From: Flavipsychrobacter stenotrophus
GTDB taxonomy: Bacteria; Bacteroidota; Bacteroidia; Chitinophagales; Chitinophagaceae
Length of the DNA: 6,586 nt
Assembly: GCA_947372365.1 (NCBI GenBank)
Contig: CANBTK010000111.1
Coordinates: 1-6,586 of the forward strand
Direction of reading: 5' to 3'
Part shown: piece after piece, positions 1 through 6,586 of the stretch
How positions within the stretch are numbered: the stretch's first letter is position 1
Layout: every line of letters starts with the position of its first letter
The notes under the pieces: model-generated
Told to the model about the DNA's origin: nothing
The model's input: the letters and a program-made list of their open reading frames with translations, nothing else
The model's database searches: none
Translations under genes and position numbers: made by a program

Positions 1-125
1 AGCCAGAACCATTAAAATATAACTTCTCTGGCCTATGGTCAAGGCGCATAACACAGGAACACAGGCTGGTTTACGAAGTAAATGATGATTCCATTATAGT
101 ACACGCACTTAAGGAACATTATTAG
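1..125 (+). CDS. yoeB: YoeB-family toxin (mRNA interferase), C-terminal part, cut by left edge
   Basis: Reading from position 3 gives 40 codons and a TAG stop at 123-125. The two bases before are the end of a codon that would be Lys if it is AAG. The peptide starts PEPLKYN, carries WSRRIT and EHRLVY in the middle and ends EHY. This follows the C-terminal half of E. coli YoeB (84 aa) almost residue for residue. YoeB is a ribosome-dependent RNase of the RelE superfamily, paired with the antitoxin YefM. The active-site residues known in E. coli YoeB (Glu46, Arg65, His83 and C-terminal Tyr84) all have counterparts: Glu in PEPLK, Arg in EHRLVY, and the final His-Tyr. What is visible therefore looks intact rather than decayed. 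About the first 44 residues and any antitoxin gene lie left of the window. The stop is only 7 bp from the stop of the convergent large synthetase gene. The fragment is short, but the family call is strong. Confidence 0.9.
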   Translation, partial: PEPLKYNFSGLWSRRITQEHRLVYEVNDDSIIVHALKEHY

Positions 126-132
126 CCAACCG

Positions 133-3100
133 CTACACAGCCCTCACCGGGCTACCACCCCAGTTAGTATTCGGCTGCAGGTTTTCGCCCTTCATTACCA
201 GCGATAGCGGGTCAATGCCTACATTGTCGCCAATTTCGCTATCGTAGAGGATAATGGTGCGGGTGCCTATGTTGCAGCGCTTGCCTATTTTTATAGGGCC
301 TACCTTCATTACGCGGTCTTCGAAAAGGTGGGTTTGCGGGCCGCAATCTTCGTTCATGGCGGTGTCGTCGCCTATTTCCACCATATCATATTCGGTAATG
401 TCGGTCGTATTCATCCATACGCGCTTGCCTATTTTTACACCCAGCAGGCGCAGCAATATAGGCAGCCATGGCGTACCTCTCATATAGTCTAAAACAAAGG
501 GTACTGACAGGGCTTCGTAGGTTGATGTTATGGCCTCGCTCAGCCACACCTTCGGGGTCCACATAGGCTTTTGTTCCGGCTTGTGGCGGCGTATCAGCAC
601 CCACTTCAGCACAAGAGTTACAAGAAAGGCAGGTAGCCCCATGTAGTATAAATAATATACAGGCAAGGTATAGGCAATCCTGAACCAATGCCGCTCTACC
701 AGCAGGTCATGCGAATAGGCAATGAAAAGCGTACTACAGATAATGATGACAGTTTCCGGCAGTATAATGCGCAGGAATTCTATGATGCTGCGCCCCAAAA
801 TACGGGGTGGTGAAGGCTTAAAAGTCTGCTCCGCAGGGAACGTCCTGCTCTCCTGCCTTTTGGGCAATGATATAGCCGGCGAGCCAAACCAGTCGCCACC
901 GCCTTTTTTAGCGGCAAGCTGCTCCTCGTCCGGCGGCGTGGAAAGTACGCCTATCAGCATACGCCCGGGCAGTTTATAGCCCTGGGGTATCAGTGCGCTA
1001 TTGCCCACAAAACTGTTGTTGCCTATCACGGTTTTATCCAGTATCAGCTGCTGGCCGCGCACATCGGCCTCGCCAAGCGTTACCGCATCGGCCACAAATG
1101 CATTTTTGCCTATCTCCAGCAAGGGGTGGGTAACGCTGCTGGCTGTTGATATTTCGGTATTCTTGCCAATTTTGGCACCCAGCGCCCTGAACCACAACGA
1201 CACAAATACAGTGGCGTATATAGGGTGCATTACAATAAGCGACAGGCTTATGAGCTGGTCGGCAAACCACTTGCGCAGGTAAAACCCACTAAAGATGGGG
1301 TACTTGCCCGGCTTTATGCCCCATTGCAGCAGGCGCGTAAGCACCAGTATCACTAAGGCAAAAATAATGATGTAGCTGAGCGCCAATGATGGCGTTACTA
1401 TAAGGTAACTAAAGTCATAGTCGGGCGTGGCATTATCAAGGTCGTTTAATATAATTACTGTAGGCAGCAGCGGCAGCAGCACCACAAAGGGGAACAGCAG
1501 CAGCAGCAGCAAGAAGATAATATTGTATGAAAACCGCCTGATTTTTGACACGTGCAGTGGCTGCGGCAATTCCGATATAGGCTTGGTTTCCTTTAGCATT
1601 GCCGGGCTGCCCTGCCAAACCTCGCCGCTTTTTATGGTTTTGCCTTCCTGCAAGTAGCTCAGGTCTTGCAGCTCGCCCCAGTCTTCAATAGTAGCCCCGC
1701 CGCTTATTATGGCACTGCTGCCTATATAAGCATGGTCGCCCAGGTGTATCTTCCTGAGTTTTAAAAGGCCGTCTTCCACAAATGCATTGTTCAATACCGC
1801 CTGCGAACTGATGCTTACATCGCTGCCTATGGTCACAAGGTCTTCCGCCCCTATGGTTATGGCGGCAAGCTGGGCATCATTGGCTACCTTAACCCCCATC
1901 CTTTTCAGGTAGGCATTATATAATGGCGTACCATTCAAAAACTCGGATGGCAGCAGGCGCTGAAATGTCTTTACAAACCACCACCTGAAGTAATACGTAC
2001 CCCACAGCGGATAATCGCCCTCCTTCATTTTGCCTATTACCAGCCACTTAACTATCAGGCTGAGCGTAGCAAACAAAGGCGGAATAAAGAAGTATAACCC
2101 CAAAGCCATACCTATACCCAGGCCTATATTGTGGGTATCTTCTTTTACATAATAATACCCGAGGTAAGGGAAAAATATCTGCACCGCAAACAAACCGTAT
2201 ATGAGCAGCAGCGAAAATGTCTGCGCCAGCCAGCAGCAGTAATAACGCATTTTAGGTATTTCATTAAACACCTTTTTTGCTTTATTGTCGGGGGCTGGCT
2301 TTGTTTCCCAGTAGTTGACCAGGGCGCTCAGCGGGCGGTTAAGATAAATATCTTTAAGCGATGCCTGCGGTATATTAGCTTCCTTTCGCAGGCGCGAAAC
2401 GAATGACGCTGCCAGCAGCGAATGCCCGCCAAGGTCGGTGAAAAAATCGTTGGATAGCTCTATGACGCGGTTGGGGAAGTTTTTCCGCAATGCGGCAATT
2501 ACCCTATCACCAATCGGTGCATCAATATCAATAATATCTTCTGTTGCCGGCACTGAGTTTTCCATCAGCATTGCCGGCACTGGCAATTCCTTCCTGTTTA
2601 TTTTGCCGCTGGGCAGGCGCGGCATTTCAGAGAGCATTACAATAACACTCGGTACCATGTAGGTAGGTAGCACCTTTGCGAGTGCGTCCCTTATGCTCTG
2701 CTGGTTCATTTTTACCGGGTCATCGCAAACAACGTAGCCGGCAAGGTGGTCTTGACCGTTAATATCTTTTTTAACCGCTACTGCTGCAGCAGTAACGTCA
2801 GGTAACGCACTTAACTGTGTCTCAATTTCGCCAAGCTCTATGCGGTAGCCGCGCAACTTTATCTGGTCGTCCAGCCTGCCCTGGAAATCTATACTGCCAT
2901 CGGGGTTAATTATCGCGGCATCGCCTGTGCGGTAAACGGTATCGCCCGGCAAAAGGGAAAGCCCTTCGGGCTTTGGGACAAATTTTTCAGCGCTCAGGTC
3001 GGGGCGGTTCACATAGCCATGCGATACGCCGGGGCCGGTAACTACCAGTTCACCACGCTCGCCTACCTGTAGCAGGTTTAGTTTTTCGTCAACCACCGCC

Positions 3101-4074
3101 AGGTTATAGTTAGGCAATGGCTGCCCTATGGTTATGGGCTGCCCGGGCACTAATGCTGTAATAGTTGCTGTGACGGTTGTTTCGGTAGGGCCGTAGCTAT
3201 TAAAAAACTGCCTGGGCTCCACTGCCCAACGCGATACTACCTGTGCTGTGCAGGCTTCCCCGCCGGCATTAACCAGCCTCACACGGGGCACGTCGTCATT
3301 CATCACTGCCAGCAGGCTGGGCACAGCATGGAAAACAGTAATCTGCTGTTTCCTGAGTACCTCATCCAGTTCGTCTATCGATTTGGTGGTAGCGGCATCA
3401 GCCACCCACAAGGTAGCCCCGGCAAGGTAGCTTATCCACACCTCCTCGCACCACATATCGAACGAAACCGAAAACCCCTGGTAAACTTTATCTTCAGCCT
3501 TAATATTTAGTATTGTTTGTTCAGCCCGCACAAAATGGCTTATCATCCTGTGGGTAATAGGTATGCCCTTGGGCTTGCCTGTACTGCCCGATGTATATAA
3601 TACATAAGCCCAGTTATCTGGCTCAGGGCCAGCAACCTGAGCTATCTTGTCGGTAGAAGCAGGGCGTGGCACAACAGTAATAACAGGGTAAGGCAAATTC
3701 AGTTTTTGGTCGGAAATATAGGCTTTCGCATTCACCTCAGTGAGCACGGTTTCTACCCTTTCTGCGGGCATCTCCCTGTCAAGCGGCACGTAGGCGGCAC
3801 CAGCTTTTACTATACCCAGTACTGCAACATGCAGTTCCAGGCTCCGCGGCCACCAAAGGCCCACGGCATCGCCAGGCACTATGCCGCTACTGGCAAGGTG
3901 CAATGCCATAGCATCGCTCCAGCGGTCCAGCTCGGCATAAGTTACCACCGAATCCTCAAAAATCAACGCTATTTTAGATGGCTGGGCCTTAACCGACGCA
4001 CGAAAAATATCCGCAAGGGTTTCCTCTAGCAGAAGGTCAGGACGATGGGCACCGAGTACAATAGCAGGATTCAT
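133..4074 (-). CDS. Pls/PosA-family membrane nonribosomal peptide synthetase (epsilon-poly-lysine synthetase-like)
   Basis: This 1313-aa protein probably activates one amino acid with ATP, loads it on its own carrier domain and polymerises it at the cytoplasmic membrane. Domains in order: (a) adenylation domain, about 20-500, with core motifs AGAAYVPLD (91-99), YTSGSTGKPKG (160-170), SYGPTETT (293-300), YRTGD (381-385), GRLDDQIKLRGYRIE (399-413) and the invariant Lys491 in LPSGKINRKEL; (b) peptidyl-carrier domain, about 515-590, with DLGGHS and phosphopantetheine-site Ser552; (c) six predicted membrane segments, about 612-636, 650-680, 850-876, 891-915, 1095-1120 and 1131-1160, in three pairs; (d) a soluble hexapeptide-rich domain after each pair (681-845, 918-1090, 1161-1313). 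There is no canonical HHxxxDG condensation motif and no thioesterase domain. Order and size match Streptomyces Pls (about 1319 aa: A, T, six TM, three tandem C-terminal domains). The ATG at 4074 leaves 18 residues before the adenylation domain and is a sensible start, although no Shine-Dalgarno is present. The gene stands alone on its strand and diverges from fhs. Family call is firm. The substrate, and polymer versus short peptide, are inference. A phosphopantetheinyl transferase must be encoded elsewhere. Confidence 0.93.
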   Translation of the reverse strand: MNPAIVLGAHRPDLLLEETLADIFRASVKAQPSKIALIFEDSVVTYAELDRWSDAMALHLASSGIVPGDAVGLWWPRSLELHVAVLGIVKAGAAYVPLDREMPAERVETVLTEVNAKAYISDQKLNLPYPVITVVPRPASTDKIAQVAGPEPDNWAYVLYTSGSTGKPKGIPITHRMISHFVRAEQTILNIKAEDKVYQGFSVSFDMWCEEVWISYLAGATLWVADAATTKSIDELDEVLRKQQITVFHAVPSLLAVMNDDVPRVRLVNAGGEACTAQVVSRWAVEPRQFFNSYGPTETTVTATITALVPGQPITIGQPLPNYNLAVVDEKLNLLQVGERGELVVTGPGVSHGYVNRPDLSAEKFVPKPEGLSLLPGDTVYRTGDAAIINPDGSIDFQGRLDDQIKLRGYRIELGEIETQLSALPDVTAAAVAVKKDINGQDHLAGYVVCDDPVKMNQQSIRDALAKVLPTYMVPSVIVMLSEMPRLPSGKINRKELPVPAMLMENSVPATEDIIDIDAPIGDRVIAALRKNFPNRVIELSNDFFTDLGGHSLLAASFVSRLRKEANIPQASLKDIYLNRPLSALVNYWETKPAPDNKAKKVFNEIPKMRYYCCWLAQTFSLLLIYGLFAVQIFFPYLGYYYVKEDTHNIGLGIGMALGLYFFIPPLFATLSLIVKWLVIGKMKEGDYPLWGTYYFRWWFVKTFQRLLPSEFLNGTPLYNAYLKRMGVKVANDAQLAAITIGAEDLVTIGSDVSISSQAVLNNAFVEDGLLKLRKIHLGDHAYIGSSAIISGGATIEDWGELQDLSYLQEGKTIKSGEVWQGSPAMLKETKPISELPQPLHVSKIRRFSYNIIFLLLLLLFPFVVLLPLLPTVIILNDLDNATPDYDFSYLIVTPSLALSYIIIFALVILVLTRLLQWGIKPGKYPIFSGFYLRKWFADQLISLSLIVMHPIYATVFVSLWFRALGAKIGKNTEISTASSVTHPLLEIGKNAFVADAVTLGEADVRGQQLILDKTVIGNNSFVGNSALIPQGYKLPGRMLIGVLSTPPDEEQLAAKKGGGDWFGSPAISLPKRQESRTFPAEQTFKPSPPRILGRSIIEFLRIILPETVIIICSTLFIAYSHDLLVERHWFRIAYTLPVYYLYYMGLPAFLVTLVLKWVLIRRHKPEQKPMWTPKVWLSEAITSTYEALSVPFVLDYMRGTPWLPILLRLLGVKIGKRVWMNTTDITEYDMVEIGDDTAMNEDCGPQTHLFEDRVMKVGPIKIGKRCNIGTRTIILYDSEIGDNVGIDPLSLVMKGENLQPNTNWGGSPVRAV
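136..2241 (-). repeat. Three-fold protein-level repeat: TM pair plus hexapeptide-like domain (Pls C1-C2-C3 region)
   Basis: The C-terminal half of the synthetase (residues about 612-1313) is three diverged copies of one unit of about 240 residues. Each unit has two membrane helices, a Trp/Pro-rich linker (YPLW 688-691, YPIF 925-928, PMW 1170-1172), a helix ending in an LG-V/A-K-V/I segment (MGVKV, Gly727; LGAKIG, Gly966; LGVKIG, Gly1212), then hexapeptide-type turns such as IGSDVSI and IGNNSFVG. Each unit closes with a W-x-G-S-P motif (Trp820, Trp1062, Trp1305). The spacing is regular: Trp to Trp is 242 and 243 residues, and Gly to Gly is 239 and 246. The third unit carries a THLFEDRVMK stretch (1248-1257) with no equally clear copy in units 1 and 2, so the copies may not be equivalent. 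In Streptomyces Pls the tandem domains form the polymerising part. That role here is by homology. Confidence 0.82.
1495..1509 (-). repeat. (CTG)5 triplet tract in the third membrane helix
   Basis: Five perfect CAG units on the plus strand (CTG on the coding strand) are followed by CAA, encoding Leu855-Leu860 in the third membrane segment of the synthetase. More CTG-rich codons lie just downstream on the coding strand, around 1466-1480. Length change by replication slippage would add or remove leucines without shifting the frame, so the tract could vary between strains. Confidence 0.85.
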
Positions 4075-4293
4075 CTAAAATATGGCAACAGGTTATTTAA
4101 AAGCCGGGAACAGGCTTAGTTTTAATCACGAGCGAAAAGTACGACAATATCTTTATGCCTACGGCTTTGCATTGCTAATTTCATGCCAGAAATAGCCCGT
4201 AAAATTATTTCCACCCAATTTTATTGAATTTCGAATTGCTATCATTAACTTGTTGCGGTAAAATTAATTCCATCATTCTTCAAAAAACAGATT
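4075..4293. promoter_or_regulatory. Divergent intergenic region between the synthetase gene and fhs; promoters expected, none clear
   Basis: These 219 bp separate two divergently read genes, so both promoters should lie here. I see no Shine-Dalgarno before either ATG. The fhs leader is CAAAAAACAGATT and the synthetase leader ends ATATTTTAG, both A/T-rich as is common in Bacteroidota. Compared with the Bacteroidota consensus (TTTG near -33, TAnnTTTG near -7), only partial matches appear. For fhs these are TATCTTTA at 4148-4155, and TAAAATTA at 4259-4266 with a TTG 20 bp upstream (4236-4238). For the synthetase there is TACTTTTC on the minus strand (4134-4141), without a good -33 partner. A short AATT-TCG-AATT symmetry (4227-4237) and CAAT-TTT-ATTG (4216-4226) are too small to call operators. 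No small gene, RNA gene or riboswitch was recognised. Confidence 0.4.
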
Positions 4294-5988
4294 ATGTCCA
4301 CAGAAGCACAACCAGCGAAATTTCCTTCCGATATCGAGATATCAAGGGCTGCCAAGCTAAAACCTATTGCCCATATAGCACAAAACATAGGTATTGACCC
4401 TGAGGATATTATCCCTTACGGAAAGTATAAAGCCAAAATACCGCTTAGCTATATTGACGAAAGTAAAGTAAAAGAAAGCAACCTTATATTGGTAACAGCC
4501 GTTACCCCTAACAAAGCTGGCGTGGGCAAAACCGTTACCAGCGTGGCGCTTTCTTTAGGCTTAAATTATATAGGCAAAAAAGCTGCTGTTGCGCTTCGCG
4601 AACCTAGCCTGGGGCCTTGCTTCGGCATGAAGGGCGGCGCTGCTGGCGGTGGCTATTCGCAGGTATTGCCAATGGACGAGATTAACCTGCATTTTACAGG
4701 CGATTTCCATGCCATTACCTGTGCCAATAATATGATTGCGGCACTGCTGGATAACTACCAGTACCAGAACCGCAAAAGCGATAAAGGCCTGGAGCGCATA
4801 GTATGGCGCCGTGTGCTGGATGTTAATGACCGCTCTTTGCGCGAAATCATAACTGGCCTTGGCGGCACCGGCAATGGCATACCAAGCGAAGCTGGTTTTG
4901 ACATTACTACAGCGTCTGAAATCATGGCACTGCTGTGCCTGGCTACCAGCCTTGATGACCTGCAGGCAAGGATAGAGCGCATAGTGCTTGGCTACCGTTT
5001 TGACAAAACCCCTTTTACGGTAAAAGACCTTGGCGTAGCGGAGGCTATTACTGTATTGCTGAAGGATGCGGTAATGCCTAACCTGGTACAAACAACCGAA
5101 AATACTACCGCATTTGTACACGGTGGCCCATTCGCCAATATTGCACATGGCTGCAACTCGGTACTGGCTACTAAAATGGCTATGAGCTGCAATGATTATG
5201 TGGTGACTGAGTCAGGCTTTGGTAGCGACCTTGGTGCTGAAAAATTCCTGGATATCAAGTGCCGTTTAGCAGGGCTGAAGCCTAAAGCAACTGTAATAGT
5301 TGTAACATCGGGCGCGCTGAAACTGCATGGTGGCGTGGCTGACGGCGAAATATCAAAGCCAAATATGGAGGCGATGATAACTGGCCTGGGCAACCTGAGA
5401 AGGCACGTTGAAAACATGAAAAACTTCGGCCAGAGCGTGGTTGTATCCTTCAACAAACACAAGCACGATACTGATGAAACTATTGATTACCTGAGCAAAT
5501 GGTGCGACGAATTAGGCGTCGTTTTTGCCGTTAATAATGGCTTTACCGCAGGTGGCGAAGGCGCTTCAAGCCTGGCCCAAAAAGTGGTGGACCTGATAGA
5601 AAGCAACCCATCAAAAGACATCAATTATTCTTATGACCTGGAAGATTCGATAGGCACTAAAATTGAGAAAATCTGTAAGAAAGTGTACCGCGCAGGCGAA
5701 GTTACCTTCAGCCAGACTGTTGAAAATAAATTCAAATCTTACACTAAAAATGGCTGGGGCAACCTGCCTGTTTGCATAGCAAAAACACAGTATTCTTTCA
5801 GCGACGACCCTAAGCGCGTAAACGCACCTGAGGGCTTTACCATCCATATCCGCGACATTGTTATAAATGCTGGTGCCGGGTTTATTGTTGCTGTAGCCGG
5901 TGAAATTATGCGTATGCCAGGCCTTCCTGAAAACCCGCAGGCTTACCACATAAAACTGGTAAATGGCGAGATAGAAGGGCTGAGTTAA
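4294..5988 (+). CDS. fhs: Formate-tetrahydrofolate ligase (10-formyl-THF synthetase)
   Basis: This cytoplasmic 564-aa enzyme makes 10-formyl-tetrahydrofolate from formate, ATP and tetrahydrofolate, feeding purine synthesis and formyl-Met-tRNA. The length fits the single-domain bacterial family (about 555-560 aa). Visible landmarks are the ATP-binding loop [10 protein letters not shown] (71-80), [20 protein letters not shown] (102-121, containing the family's Gly-rich signature), [12 protein letters not shown] (130-141), [16 protein letters not shown] (274-289), [14 protein letters not shown] (305-318), ALKLHGG (341-347), [13 protein letters not shown] (494-506) and MRMPGLP (539-545). Two sites differ from the usual signatures as I recall them. 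The loop has Val77 where Glu is common (AGEGKT). The second signature reads VVTSGALK, with Gly340 where Arg is usual. The frame is intact and strong, so I read it as functional. The ATG gives the normal N-terminus ([14 protein letters not shown]). Transcription probably starts in the 219-bp divergent region and ends at the hairpin 25 bp past the stop. It seems monocistronic. Confidence 0.97.
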   Translation: MSTEAQPAKFPSDIEISRAAKLKPIAHIAQNIGIDPEDIIPYGKYKAKIPLSYIDESKVKESNLILVTAVTPNKAGVGKTVTSVALSLGLNYIGKKAAVALREPSLGPCFGMKGGAAGGGYSQVLPMDEINLHFTGDFHAITCANNMIAALLDNYQYQNRKSDKGLERIVWRRVLDVNDRSLREIITGLGGTGNGIPSEAGFDITTASEIMALLCLATSLDDLQARIERIVLGYRFDKTPFTVKDLGVAEAITVLLKDAVMPNLVQTTENTTAFVHGGPFANIAHGCNSVLATKMAMSCNDYVVTESGFGSDLGAEKFLDIKCRLAGLKPKATVIVVTSGALKLHGGVADGEISKPNMEAMITGLGNLRRHVENMKNFGQSVVVSFNKHKHDTDETIDYLSKWCDELGVVFAVNNGFTAGGEGASSLAQKVVDLIESNPSKDINYSYDLEDSIGTKIEKICKKVYRAGEVTFSQTVENKFKSYTKNGWGNLPVCIAKTQYSFSDDPKRVNAPEGFTIHIRDIVINAGAGFIVAVAGEIMRMPGLPENPQAYHIKLVNGEIEGLS

Positions 5989-6013
5989 GCTTACATTTTA
6001 AGAAAATAATTTG

Positions 6014-6044
6014 CAATCCCTGCCAAATGGCGGGGATTGTTTTT
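6014..6044 (+). terminator. Rho-independent terminator of fhs, possibly also used from the other side
   Basis: CAATCCCTGCC (6014-6024) pairs with GGCGGGGATTG (6029-6039) over 11 bp, with one T-G wobble, around an AAAT loop. Five T's follow (6040-6044), starting 51 bp after the fhs stop. This is a strong intrinsic terminator in the fhs direction. It also lies between the two convergent stops. On the minus strand the hairpin is followed by CAAATTATTTTC, a weaker T-rich tail, so it may also stop rhomboid transcripts. Confidence 0.88.
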
Positions 6045-6070
6045 GTCAAAGGTTTGCCCATACAACGAAC

Positions 6071-6586
6071 CTAATAATACATTGCCTTCGGCTCATTTTG
6101 CACTTCTTCCTGCTTTCTCATTTTTTCAATTTTAGCCCTTTTCAATCCCGGAGCCAATATAAACCCGGCAGCAAGGCCGGTTAACAAGCCACCAGCATGT
6201 GCGGCATTGTCTATATTTTCGGTAAAACCCATAGCAAGGTTGTAGCCAATAAAAATTATTGACATCCGCAAAAATTGCCTCCTGAAATCTTTGGGGAATA
6301 CTTTAGCCAGGAGCAAAGCAAGGAAAACACCATACAACCCAAAAATTGCGCCTGAGGCACCAACGCTTACAGTAGCCACATGTTGCCATGCACTATTCAG
6401 GCTGGCAATAATTCCGGCTAATAGGTAAACAACAGCAAATTTGCGCCTACCCAGTACCGGCTCCACAAGGGTACCAACAAAAACAAGTCCTATCATATTA
6501 GAAACCAGGTGCATAGCCCCACCCTGAAGGAAGGTGCTGGTTAGCAGCCGCCACCACTGGCCATCCAACACTGCCGGCCTGAAATT
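6071..6586 (-). CDS. Rhomboid-family intramembrane serine protease, N-terminus cut by right edge
   Basis: Reading runs open from the window edge: five codons (NFRPA) precede a GTG at 6571, and homologues continue through this point. The GTG is therefore internal Val, not the start. The visible 171 residues show the rhomboid pattern: GQWWRLLTSTFL (9-20), then M-H-L-x-x-N-M with oxyanion-type His26 and Asn30, the nucleophile loop VGASGAIFG with Ser78, and the catalytic His130 in DNAAHAGG. Several hydrophobic helices lie between, and the protein ends in a charged tail (KRAKIEKMRKQEE). Rhomboids cleave membrane helices inside the bilayer. Both members of the Ser-His dyad are present, so this copy should be active. 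The first His of the common FLHGG motif is Gln (Gln21), which need not abolish activity. The substrate is unknown. Only the first part, probably one N-terminal helix, is missing. It converges with fhs, with 82 bp between stops that contain the terminator. Confidence 0.93.
   Translation of the reverse strand, partial: NFRPAVLDGQWWRLLTSTFLQGGAMHLVSNMIGLVFVGTLVEPVLGRRKFAVVYLLAGIIASLNSAWQHVATVSVGASGAIFGLYGVFLALLLAKVFPKDFRRQFLRMSIIFIGYNLAMGFTENIDNAAHAGGLLTGLAAGFILAPGLKRAKIEKMRKQEEVQNEPKAMYY

Noticed and set aside
39..119. Short minus-strand frame beginning ATG TTC CTT opposite the toxin tail
   Set aside because: It ends after about 26 codons, and the plus strand here is clearly YoeB coding sequence.
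1466..1515. CAG repeats as a CRISPR or other structured array
   Set aside because: These are simple codon repeats in coding sequence, with no spacer-repeat structure.
133..2241. Possibility that the hexapeptide-rich region is a separate acyltransferase gene or genes (serine O-acetyltransferase-like)
   Set aside because: The reading frame is continuous with the carrier domain, without a stop or internal start signal, and the combined order is the known Pls architecture.
3706..4029. 107-aa plus-strand open frame opposite the adenylation domain
   Set aside because: It is antisense to conserved adenylation motifs, with no plausible start context and no recognisable domain.
4160..4293. Folate-sensing riboswitch upstream of fhs
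   Set aside because: I could not find a convincing conserved core or long paired stems; the stretch is A/T-rich with only tiny dyads.
4561..5148. 195-aa open frame on the minus strand inside fhs
   Set aside because: It lies wholly antisense to a strongly conserved gene, shows no recognisable family, and is Cys/Ala/His-rich in the way antisense frames of coding DNA often are.
5611..5949. 112-aa minus-strand open frame inside the 3' part of fhs
   Set aside because: Shadow of a conserved coding sequence; no domain resemblance.
6554..6571. GTG at 6571 as the start of the rhomboid gene
   Set aside because: The frame stays open to the window edge, and the residues before it (NFRPA) continue the family pattern. 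A protein starting here would lack the first helix.

Overview
The window looks like chromosomal DNA of a Bacteroidota bacterium, most likely in the Flavobacteriia/Chitinophagia/Sphingobacteriia range. The reasons are moderate G+C, starts with A/T-rich leaders and no Shine-Dalgarno sequence, and the flavour of the formate-tetrahydrofolate ligase. The genus cannot be told from sequence reading alone. There are four protein genes, two of them cut by the window edges, and almost no unexplained space.

Layout, left to right. (1) Positions 1-125, plus strand: the C-terminal 40 codons of a YoeB-family mRNA-interferase toxin, entering from the left edge. Its YefM-type antitoxin would lie outside the window. 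(2) Positions 133-4074, minus strand: one very large gene (1313 aa) for a membrane-bound, single-module nonribosomal peptide synthetase-like enzyme. It has an adenylation domain, a carrier domain, then three tandem units of a transmembrane pair plus a soluble hexapeptide-like domain. This is the architecture, and almost exactly the length, of the Streptomyces epsilon-poly-L-lysine synthetase Pls (Pls/PosA family). (3) Positions 4075-4293: a 219-bp divergent intergenic region that must carry the promoters of genes 2 and 4. (4) Positions 4294-5988, plus strand: fhs, formate-tetrahydrofolate ligase. (5) Positions 6014-6044: a strong intrinsic terminator. (6) Positions 6071-6586, minus strand: a rhomboid intramembrane serine protease, cut by the right edge.

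How the genes relate. fhs (one-carbon metabolism) and the rhomboid protease are ordinary chromosomal genes with no evident link to the synthetase. The synthetase stands alone: the window shows no thioesterase, exporter, tailoring enzyme or phosphopantetheinyl transferase next to it. That fits the Pls model, where one membrane protein activates, polymerises and releases the product. Its inferred substrate pocket has an acidic residue where basic-amino-acid pockets often do, so a cationic homopolymer or short cationic oligomer is a reasonable hypothesis. The main point of interest is therefore a candidate poly(amino acid) synthetase in a Gram-negative Bacteroidota, tail-to-tail with a toxin gene and only 7 bp from it.
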